Assembly (NCBI GenBank): GCA_021828295.1
Contig: JAKASF010000007.1
Coordinates: 1-38,854, forward strand
Origin: Microcaldota archaeon
GTDB lineage: Archaea; Micrarchaeota; Micrarchaeia; Micrarchaeales; CABMGC01
Reading direction: 5' to 3'
Length of the DNA: 38,854 bases
Shown one piece after another: positions 17,290 through 24,810 of this stretch. Numbering within the stretch: position 1 is the first letter of the stretch; the number at the start of each line of letters is the position of its first letter. The notes beneath the pieces are model-generated. The model made no database searches. It was given only the letters and a program-made list of their open reading frames with translations, and was not told the DNA's origin. Both the position numbers and the translations under genes were made by a program.

Positions 17290-18006
17290 TCAGAAGTACT
17301 TTGCGGTTTCCTGCTCTGAGAGCACTGTAAACTCTTTGCCCTCTTCGATGTATCCAATATCTACGTGATCTCCCTGGAGTTTGCCCTCGGTTATCTTGTT
17401 TATTATCTTGATGCCGAGCTTGAGAGCGTCGTCTGTGGACATGCCGTCCTTGTACTCCTTGACAAGCATGTCTGTTGCTATCTTCTTCCCCGCGCCTATC
17501 GCGTCCGCCTTGTAGCCTAGCAGCGCGGCGTCTGGGCCCACCTCGAAGAGCCTCTTCTCGGTGTCTATGCCCCCGACCAGGAGCGAAACCCCGTAGGGCC
17601 TCACGCCTCCGTAGAACGTGGCCTGAAGTATGTACGATGAAAGGCCCTTCGCTATGGCCTCGACAGACTTGACCTCGTCGAATACCATTCGGTGGCTCTG
17701 CGCCGCGGACCTGGTCTCATCGATGACGTGAAGGCCGTCGGCGACTATTCCGCTGTACGCCGCGCCTATGTGCGCGTCTATGCGGAACACCTTCTGCATG
17801 CTCGAGAGCACCGCCATCGGTTCGTCGACGTTCTTGTGCGCCACGAACGCAACGCCGCTCTTTGTAATCATGCCTATCGCCGCGCCGCCCCTTCGTACGG
17901 CTTCCTTGGCGTACTCCACCTGGAAGAGCCTGCCGTCAGGGTTGAACATCACTCCCCTATCATATGCTTGTATGTTTGGGTACACTTTTACACCGTTTAA
18001 CGTCAA
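17290..18006 (-). CDS. psmA: Proteasome alpha subunit
   Basis: YDRGVMFNPDGRLFQVEYAKEAVRRGG signature; start of superoperon block. Confidence 0.97.
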   Translation of the reverse strand: MTLNGVKVYPNIQAYDRGVMFNPDGRLFQVEYAKEAVRRGGAAIGMITKSGVAFVAHKNVDEPMAVLSSMQKVFRIDAHIGAAYSGIVADGLHVIDETRSAAQSHRMVFDEVKSVEAIAKGLSSYILQATFYGGVRPYGVSLLVGGIDTEKRLFEVGPDAALLGYKADAIGAGKKIATDMLVKEYKDGMSTDDALKLGIKIINKITEGKLQGDHVDIGYIEEGKEFTVLSEQETAKYF

Positions 18007-18074
18007 AACAGAATAGAATTTGTAGAAGCCAGAAGGCTATTAATTCTCTTCTCTAGTTACGGAAAGTATATTGG

Positions 18075-19976
18075 CTAACCACTATTATATACCTTTTGCT
18101 GGGCGCTTCTTATGACTGGGACTATGGCTGTCTGAAGCGTCTTGTGCTCTCCGTCAAGGCGAAGCGCGAACGCGAGGGAGTCCTTCTTTGTCTCTAGGTA
18201 CAGTTCGCTTCTCTTCTTTGGCAGGTCCATCGAAACGCGCTCTTCCCGCAGCCCCTGACTGCGAAGATAGTTTATGAACGCTCTGGGGGTTTTGTTTGCT
18301 CCGTTCTTCCCGAACAGCAGGACCTCAGCCCCGTGAGCTGCGGCCCTAACTTTCATGTCTTCGAAGACCACCTTGAATATGTCAGGGTCTATGAAAGCCC
18401 CGGTACCTTCCACCGAATCTACAAGGAACCTGCCCCTGTCTAGGTAGCAGATGGCGCTTCCGACCTCGAGCGGCTTGTTACGAAGGACAAGCGCCTCGTA
18501 TCTGACGAGCACGCACCTGTCATTGGTAGAGTATTTGATTATGTCCTCTTTGTAGGGCAGGTAGGCACAACATTTCTGAACATCATTGTTGAACTTCAGG
18601 GGATTCTTGGTTTCATATGCAGAAATTCCGTGAAGATCAGCGAGATACGCCTTGTTCGTAAGGAAAAGGAGCCTGTTGAACACCTCCGGTATTGAAGATC
18701 TCCTCTTCTTTCTCTCCTTTGCCTCATTTGCCTCCTTTCTTTTCTGCTCGCGGCGTTCCACAGCGCTTGCAAGCACAAACGCGGCCTTGAGGTAGTCTGG
18801 CAGCTTCTTCAGCATCTTTGGCAAAATGTCCTTGTGCTCTGTCCTAAATTCTGTGCGGGCGCGGTCAAGAAGAGACTGGCCAACTATGCCACCGATTATA
18901 GATACAGAATTGGCTTCCTTCGCCTTGTCTTTGGAGCCAACAACAGATATGACTGCATGGCGCACATAACTTTCGAACATTTCCTTTCGGTCTTCGATGC
19001 CCTTTGCTCTTACTGGATATTCTGCTGCCATTGATTCTGAGCTTCTGCTGGCAAGTTCTCCAATCTCATCTACGTTCCTGGAGTGAAGCAGCATCCTGAG
19101 CTGCCCATAGGTGATGGGTCCCTTTATCCCATAATTGTGAATGCGCGAGAACAGATCCGCCTGGGTTACCGTTTCTCCGTGCTGTTTCCCGAAGAATTTC
19201 ACAACCGATGCTGTTATCATCAGGCTTGTGTCGTCCTTGATCTTCGACCCCCATCCGCGCTTGATTGCGCCAAACAGGTATTTTCGCGGAACAAGAAGTG
19301 CGTGTAGCACCCCGATATTCTCGATTGTGCTTATCGCGTCGTCCCTTTCTTCGTCCTTTAACTTGTGGAAGATGTCGTTTGCCAACCGTACTGCGACAAG
19401 TCTGCTTTCGTAAGTATGTCTGGCCGATATAAAGTCTACCACGCGCCAAGAAGAAAAGAACTTGCACTTACTCAGGTAATCGTCATACAGGCGTTGCGCC
19501 TCCGCCTTGTACAAGTCTATTTCCAAGTCTGTACGCTCTCCAAAGGCGAGCGACATCCATCTTAGCTGGTTCTGAGCCCGAATCGCGCCCTCGGCCGTAG
19601 TGGCCAGCTTGCCTGCGATTTCTGCGGCTTCGTATCCTCTGTAGTTAGATATCACATCTGCAGCTTCAATCACGAACCTGGAGTTCTGAGTCACGCGTGC
19701 GATATATGCAAGCCAGTACCCTACATCATCTCTATATCGGGGTCCGTATCTCAGAGGCACGGCAAGAACCTGCGGGTCGAACAGGCCGGTTCGCTCGAGC
19801 TCTTCTGCATCAAACAAGGTAAGGACCTCGCCGCCGATTACGAACCTTGACCAGAAACGCATGGCCCGAAGCTTCTCCTCGAGGTGCTTCTCAGCAAGCT
19901 TAACCTTTGCTTCGGCCCGCTCGATGTTAGCGAGAGGCTCTTCGTTCTGCCCTATAGTTTCTGTAGGCTCCCCCAT
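18075..19976 (-). CDS. Hypothetical protein, 633 aa, unrecognised family
   Basis: Long intact ORF, single large frame with consistent composition; helical, charged; no recognised motif. Confidence 0.85.
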   Translation of the reverse strand: MGEPTETIGQNEEPLANIERAEAKVKLAEKHLEEKLRAMRFWSRFVIGGEVLTLFDAEELERTGLFDPQVLAVPLRYGPRYRDDVGYWLAYIARVTQNSRFVIEAADVISNYRGYEAAEIAGKLATTAEGAIRAQNQLRWMSLAFGERTDLEIDLYKAEAQRLYDDYLSKCKFFSSWRVVDFISARHTYESRLVAVRLANDIFHKLKDEERDDAISTIENIGVLHALLVPRKYLFGAIKRGWGSKIKDDTSLMITASVVKFFGKQHGETVTQADLFSRIHNYGIKGPITYGQLRMLLHSRNVDEIGELASRSSESMAAEYPVRAKGIEDRKEMFESYVRHAVISVVGSKDKAKEANSVSIIGGIVGQSLLDRARTEFRTEHKDILPKMLKKLPDYLKAAFVLASAVERREQKRKEANEAKERKKRRSSIPEVFNRLLFLTNKAYLADLHGISAYETKNPLKFNNDVQKCCAYLPYKEDIIKYSTNDRCVLVRYEALVLRNKPLEVGSAICYLDRGRFLVDSVEGTGAFIDPDIFKVVFEDMKVRAAAHGAEVLLFGKNGANKTPRAFINYLRSQGLREERVSMDLPKKRSELYLETKKDSLAFALRLDGEHKTLQTAIVPVIRSAQQKVYNSG

Positions 19977-20088
19977 TCAAGTCAACTTTAGTGATTTTGG
20001 CCCTTTAATAAGCATTTCTAGAAGTTTTGCTCTCTGCAGTTAGCACTATTTAATATTTGATTAGAGAGAATATAATCTGCTGATTTTG

Positions 20089-20910
20089 ATGGAGGAGAAG
20101 CAGGGGGCCCAGAAAGTGAAGATTGGGAACGCTGAGGTGAACGTGGTCCATCCCTCCATCTTCAACGTGGTGAAGCAGAGGCAGCGCATAAAGGAGAAGC
20201 TCTCCGGCATAAAGCACAAGATAGGCGTGTACAGCGCCAAGGGAGGGGTTGGCAAGACAACCGTGGCTGTGAACATCGCATTCACGCTCAGGGACATGGG
20301 CTTCAAGGTCGGCCTGCTCGACGCTGACATAGACTGCCCAAACCTACACCTCTTCCTCGACATAAAGAACGCGGGAGAGCCCGTATACCCTCTAAAGCCG
20401 CTTGAGAAGGATGGGGTCAAGGTTATCTCCACTGCCATGTTCGTCGACGAGGCGAAGAGGCCTATAATCTGGAGGGGGCCGATGGTCGCAAAGATGCTCT
20501 CCGAGTTTCTCGAGATGACCGAATGGGGAGAGCTCGATTACCTCATACTGGACTGCAGCCCTGGAACCAGCGACTCCAACCTCTCGATAATGCAGCTTCT
20601 CGACATGGACGGCTTCGTGCTCGTGACTACGCCGCAGCACATAGCTGCGATAAACGCCATACGCTCGGGCATGATGGCCAAGCGCCTGGGCGTGTCGGTA
20701 TTGGGCGTGGTTGAGAACATGTCGAATGGAAAGACTGGCGGAGGGAAGGAGGTTGCCGACGCGCTCAAATGCGATCTGTTCGGGGAGATAAAGAGCAGCA
20801 ATATTTTCAACACGGCGAGCGATTCTGGCAAGATACCTGTATCAGAAGATAGCGAGATCAAAGAAGAGTTTATAAGAATAACAAAGAGATTGATAAGCGG
20901 GGGCGACTGA
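20089..20910 (+). CDS. Mrp/NBP35-family (ParA/MinD-like) P-loop ATPase
   Basis: GVYSAKGGVGKTTVAVNIAFTLRDMGFKVGLLDADIDCPNLH; DYLILDCSPGTSDSNLSIMQ. TATA-like motif upstream (ctatttaatattt). Confidence 0.93.
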   Translation: MEEKQGAQKVKIGNAEVNVVHPSIFNVVKQRQRIKEKLSGIKHKIGVYSAKGGVGKTTVAVNIAFTLRDMGFKVGLLDADIDCPNLHLFLDIKNAGEPVYPLKPLEKDGVKVISTAMFVDEAKRPIIWRGPMVAKMLSEFLEMTEWGELDYLILDCSPGTSDSNLSIMQLLDMDGFVLVTTPQHIAAINAIRSGMMAKRLGVSVLGVVENMSNGKTGGGKEVADALKCDLFGEIKSSNIFNTASDSGKIPVSEDSEIKEEFIRITKRLISGGD

Positions 20911-22142
20911 TGGACGGAAAATTCGCTGAACTATTTAAGGAATCGAAAATCTTCGCCAACCGCGAGGTGCTCTCTCCTCATTACCTTCCAGCGAACCTTC
21001 TCTTCAGGGACAAGCAGATAGACGACATAATAAAGGCGCTGACGCCCTCGCTGAAGGGGGAGCGGGGAAGGAATCTCTTCGTATACGGGAAGGCCGGCAC
21101 TGGCAAGACCTCGTGCGTAAGGCACGTGATTGACGAGGTGAAGAGGCTGCCCGTTGTGAAGGCGAGGCTCTCTTACATAAACTGCCGCATCTACAACTCC
21201 AGGTATAGGGTATTGAGCAAGATAGTCAGCGATCATCTCCCATTCCTGGCGAAGCGGGGCTACGGGCTTGTGGAGATATACGAGAAGATAATCAACTGGA
21301 TAGAGGAGGACGGCAAGGTGCTCGTAGTTGTCCTGGACGAGATAGATATGGTGAAGGACCTTGACGATCTCGTGTACACGCTCACCAGGGCGAACAGCGA
21401 CATACGCTCAGGGGGCATAACGATAGTAGGCGTTTCAAACAGGATCGACTTCAAGGAGCTGCTCGACTCGAGGACCCTGTCAACGCTCTACGAGCGGGAA
21501 CTTGCTTTCCCTCCGTACAATTCCACAGAGCTCGCCGCCATAATAAAGGACAGGGTGGAGAAGGGATTCAAGCCGGGGGTGCTGGGCCAGGAGATAATTG
21601 GCCTTGTCGCTGCGATATCGGCGAAGGAGAGCGGCGACGCGAGGCTTGCGCTGAAGGTCATGTCCAGGGCAGGCGAGATAGCAGAGGAGGAGGGCAAGAC
21701 GAAGGTGGGCGATGCTGAGGTGAACGAGGCGCAGAAGGACGCCGAGGAACAGGTAGCCTACGACGTGATCTCGACGCTGCCCGAACACCAGAAGCTCGTG
21801 CTCTACTCCATCGCGCTGCTCTCGCTGCAGGGCAGCAGGTACAAGAAGCTGACCGACGGGAACGACATGTACATCTTCAGCGGAGAGGTCTACAACAAGT
21901 ACAGCAGGATAAGCAGCACGCTCAGCAAGGAACCGAAGAGCAGCAGGTGGTACAGGAAGTACATCGCGGACCTGGAGATGCAGGGGCTCATCGACACGTA
22001 CGAGAGCGGCAAGGGTATAAGGGGGCACACGAAGCTGATCAAGCTAGCATATCCTGCAGACAAGATCAAGGAGACGATAGAGAAGAGCATGTTCGCTGAG
22101 AGCGAGGCCAAGGGAGACGCGCAGCCCAAGCCTGCCGTGTGA
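20910..22142 (+). CDS. cdc6: Orc1/Cdc6 origin-binding initiator ATPase
   Basis: NLFVYGKAGTGKTSCVRHVIDEV Walker A; VLVVVLDEIDMV Walker B; GITIVGVSNRIDF sensor 1; C-terminal winged-helix-like region. Confidence 0.95.
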   Translation: MDGKFAELFKESKIFANREVLSPHYLPANLLFRDKQIDDIIKALTPSLKGERGRNLFVYGKAGTGKTSCVRHVIDEVKRLPVVKARLSYINCRIYNSRYRVLSKIVSDHLPFLAKRGYGLVEIYEKIINWIEEDGKVLVVVLDEIDMVKDLDDLVYTLTRANSDIRSGGITIVGVSNRIDFKELLDSRTLSTLYERELAFPPYNSTELAAIIKDRVEKGFKPGVLGQEIIGLVAAISAKESGDARLALKVMSRAGEIAEEEGKTKVGDAEVNEAQKDAEEQVAYDVISTLPEHQKLVLYSIALLSLQGSRYKKLTDGNDMYIFSGEVYNKYSRISSTLSKEPKSSRWYRKYIADLEMQGLIDTYESGKGIRGHTKLIKLAYPADKIKETIEKSMFAESEAKGDAQPKPAV

Positions 22143-22146
22143 TCCG

Positions 22147-22659
22147 ATGCGGTTCTTTGATCTTGTTTCTTTTTCGGGGGGCATCGACGACTCAATGCCC
22201 AGCAGGCTTGGATACAAGAAGATACTCGAGGCGGGCAAGGATATCGAAGTTATGGATTCTGTTGGTGCTGCTACACTGACAAAGAAAATAGTCAGGAGCG
22301 ACAGCATCGAGACAATAACAAAGGGCGTGAGGCAGAACCGGACGATTGGGGTGCTGCCAAAGAATGCGTCGCTTAGTGGGAAGGCTCTTGACGCGGTGAA
22401 GGAGAACGGGAAGCTGGTTCTCATTCCGCTCAGCGAGGCGACCTGCGCTCAGGGGCCAGATAGGGCGCACGCGCTGCCTAGATTCAGGAAGCTTGTACGG
22501 AACGTGCTTATTGCTAAGGTGCCATTCGCGCTCGTCTCCATGGCCGAGACGCGTGAGGGCATGATGTCGAGCCTGCAGATGATAGAGGTCGCTGGCTTCC
22601 TTGGGGTGGACCAGAGGCGCGCGAAGGAGGCGCTTGCCAAACTGGGTGAAGTGCTGTGA
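22147..22659 (+). CDS. rnp3: RNase P protein component 3 (Rpp30-like)
   Basis: RLGYKKI near N-terminus, late segment RNVLIAKVPFALVSMAETREGMMSSLQMIEVAGFLGVDQRRAKEAL typical of Rpp30; directly followed by Pop5-like gene. Confidence 0.75.
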   Translation: MRFFDLVSFSGGIDDSMPSRLGYKKILEAGKDIEVMDSVGAATLTKKIVRSDSIETITKGVRQNRTIGVLPKNASLSGKALDAVKENGKLVLIPLSEATCAQGPDRAHALPRFRKLVRNVLIAKVPFALVSMAETREGMMSSLQMIEVAGFLGVDQRRAKEALAKLGEVL

Positions 22660-22988
22660 TATTCAGGAGAAAGCTGAGGTACGTGCTTGTCGAGGCCAGC
22701 GATGACGTCTCGATGGCCGATCCAAGAAATGCTGATGCGCTTAGGGCAGGCACGAAGGCCTTCCTTGGAGAGCTAACGTACTTCAAAGCCAACCCTCAGA
22801 TCACGGCGCAGCTCGAGAACCGGTTCTTTGTGATCGGGGTAAACAGGGGCTACGAAAGAAGCGTTGTACTAGCACTATCCTTCATCAAGGAGCTGGACGG
22901 ACGACGCGTTGGTTTCTATACACTAAAAACTTCTGGCACTATCAGAAGCTTGAAGGACTACTTTGCTGGTATACGGGGCGCCCGATGA
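22656..22988 (+). CDS. rnp2: RNase P protein component 2 (Pop5-like)
   Basis: RRKLRYVLVEASDDV...GYERSVVLALSFIKELDGRRVGFYTLKTSGTIRSLKDYF (Pop5 SGTI motif); overlaps rnp3 stop. Confidence 0.8.
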   Translation: MIFRRKLRYVLVEASDDVSMADPRNADALRAGTKAFLGELTYFKANPQITAQLENRFFVIGVNRGYERSVVLALSFIKELDGRRVGFYTLKTSGTIRSLKDYFAGIRGAR

Positions 22989-23671
22989 TGATAAGGCTGG
23001 TGGTCTTTGATTTCAGCGGGGTGATAGCAGACCGGAGCCTCGGAGACGCATATTTCGAGAAGGAGTTCGCCAAGTTTCTGCGACGGAATGGAGCCGGAAA
23101 CAGAGATGCGAACAGGGCGTGGAAAGGTATACCTGAAAGAATACATAGGGGGAGGATGACAATGGCGGACGGCAGAAAGATATTCTTGCGAAGGCTGGGC
23201 CTGCCTTTGACGTTGCTGAGCGAATACAGGAAGATAGACAACGAGTCGTGGAGGCGTGTGAAGCTTTCAGAAAAGAGCGTCGCCGGCACTTTGTCGAAAC
23301 TCAGAGAAGACGGAGTCAGGCTCGCAGTGCTCTCTGATACGCTTTACGGGTCACGCAACCTTAGGAAGATGTCGCGGATGCTAGGAATCGGAGATCGCAT
23401 CGATGCTCTTTACGTTTCTGCCGAGATGGGGCTGAAGAAACCTCACCGGAGAACCTACGCAACGGTGCTCGCCGCCTTTAAGGTCAGGCCGGAGGAAACG
23501 CTCTACGTAGCGCACGATGACGACGAGCTTGTTGGAGCGCGAAGGCTCGGTATAAGGACGGTTTCGTACAGGGGCGACAAGAATGCCGATTACAGAATAA
23601 GCAGGTTCTCTGACATTGCGGAAATCGTTCGCGCCCTTAACGACAGAGGCAGTACCGAACGCTTGCGCTGA
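22985..23671 (+). CDS. HAD-superfamily hydrolase
   Basis: VVFDFSGVIADRS, LAVLSDTLYGS, GLKKPHRRTY, YVAHDDDELVGARRLGIRTVSY. Confidence 0.9.
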   Translation: MMIRLVVFDFSGVIADRSLGDAYFEKEFAKFLRRNGAGNRDANRAWKGIPERIHRGRMTMADGRKIFLRRLGLPLTLLSEYRKIDNESWRRVKLSEKSVAGTLSKLREDGVRLAVLSDTLYGSRNLRKMSRMLGIGDRIDALYVSAEMGLKKPHRRTYATVLAAFKVRPEETLYVAHDDDELVGARRLGIRTVSYRGDKNADYRISRFSDIAEIVRALNDRGSTERLR

Positions 23672-23685
23672 GCCTCTCTTTTGAA

Positions 23686-23753
23686 TGCTGAGGTGCACGG
23701 AAGGATGGGATGTTTAGGAGTGGGCATCTCAAAATGAGCCGCGCACCTCTGCA
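23686..23753. repeat. Long imperfect inverted repeat able to form a two-helix hairpin (possible structured RNA or terminator)
   Basis: Arms 23686-23700 TGCTGAGGTGCACGG and 23739-23753 CCGCGCACCTCTGCA (13/15 complementary); inner arms 23706-23712 TGGGATG and 23725-23731 CATCTCA (one G.U). Confidence 0.65.
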
Positions 23754-23800
23754 ACGTGAGATAATGAGTTACTCCTCGTGGGTAGTTGGTCATGAGCGTA

Positions 23801-23834
23801 TAAATACTTTTGGGAAAAGAAATACCAGTATTTA
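23801..23834. repeat. Perfect 8-bp inverted repeat in AT-rich intergenic DNA
   Basis: TAAATACT (23801-23808) and AGTATTTA (23827-23834), 18-nt spacer. Confidence 0.7.
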
Positions 23835-23948
23835 GTGATATTTATAGATTATAGGCTAAATTTTTTATAATTTTGAGATTTATTTAATGGCAGAATACAC
23901 GAAACCTTTATGTGGATAAATAGCGGAATTTTTACCTCGACGGCAAGA

Positions 23949-23962
23949 AAACCTTTTATACC
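23949..23962 (+). promoter_or_regulatory. Archaeal TATA-box-like element for the SSB gene
   Basis: aaaaccttttatac about 35-45 nt upstream of ATG 23995. Confidence 0.55.
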
Positions 23963-23994
23963 CCTACAGGCAATATCTAGCTCACGGTGAACTG

Positions 23995-24294
23995 ATGAAG
24001 ATATCCGAGCTGAAGGCAGGGGCTACTAACGTAGAACTTGAAGGCACAATCACTGAGAAGAGTGACCCTAGGGAAGTGGTTACAAAGTACGGAAAGAGGC
24101 TGAACGTGGCCGACGCTGTGATAAGCGACGACACAGGCAGCATAGCCATATCTCTATGGGAGGGCAACATCGATCTCGTGAACGTTGGTGACAAGGTAAA
24201 GGTAACCAACGGCTACGTGAGCGAGTTCAAGGGCAACCCGCAGCTGAGCACTGGCAAGTACGGCAAGATAGAAGTCGTAGGAAAGGGAGAATAA
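23995..24294 (+). CDS. Single-stranded DNA-binding OB-fold (RPA/SSB-like) protein
   Basis: MKISELKAGATNVELEGTITEKSDPREVVTKYGKRLNVADAVISDDTGSIAISLWEGNIDLVNVGDKVKVTNGYVSEFKGNPQLSTGKYGKIEVV is the archaeal SSB OB-fold pattern. Confidence 0.92.
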   Translation: MKISELKAGATNVELEGTITEKSDPREVVTKYGKRLNVADAVISDDTGSIAISLWEGNIDLVNVGDKVKVTNGYVSEFKGNPQLSTGKYGKIEVVGKGE

Positions 24295-24360
24295 TAGTAC
24301 CCTGATTCTTGGCGTTTTATCAAGGCGAGCAGAGCCTATGCAGGAAACGTACCGCTAGGA

Positions 24361-24810
24361 ATGCGTATAAACACAGAAACGAAAGCTGATTGTATGGAGG
24401 CTTTGTTCCTATCGCAGAAGAGGCGGGATGAGAGAGGCGAGGGCCAGAAGCTGTCTGAAGAAGAGCTCTACTCCGCTGGGGCTTCGGCGTACAGGGCGGC
24501 ACTGCTGTTGACCGGAGGGGACGTGCAGAGGCTTGGTCCGGGGATGACAGAACAGATCCTAAACGCAAAGATACTTACAGAGATTACTTCAGGAGAGCTG
24601 CGAATGCACGTATTCGTAGAGAAAGACGTGCCGGCCCTGTCTGCGGCAGTTTCAACAACCCAAAACGGGGGCCTTTTGGTGGGACCCGTCTATGTTTACA
24701 GCAAACAGATCGATTGGCGGCGCGCGCTACTGCTCTGTGGAATGCTTAGGCCATCGAACTTTACCGTAAGCGTCACTAAAGATCGATCTGCACTGTGTCG
24801 CCCTGCTTAG
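24361..24810 (+). CDS. Hypothetical protein, 149 aa
   Basis: Intact ORF in otherwise empty plus-strand space; 3' end overlaps the convergent beta-CASP gene by 35 bp. No recognised motif. Confidence 0.5.
   Translation: MRINTETKADCMEALFLSQKRRDERGEGQKLSEEELYSAGASAYRAALLLTGGDVQRLGPGMTEQILNAKILTEITSGELRMHVFVEKDVPALSAAVSTTQNGGLLVGPVYVYSKQIDWRRALLLCGMLRPSNFTVSVTKDRSALCRPA

Noticed and set aside
23672-23800. Possible tRNA or split/intron-containing tRNA in the intergenic hairpin region
   Set aside because: No T-loop-like (TTCRANN) or D-loop consensus and no CCA-adjacent acceptor stem; hairpin geometry does not fit a cloverleaf.
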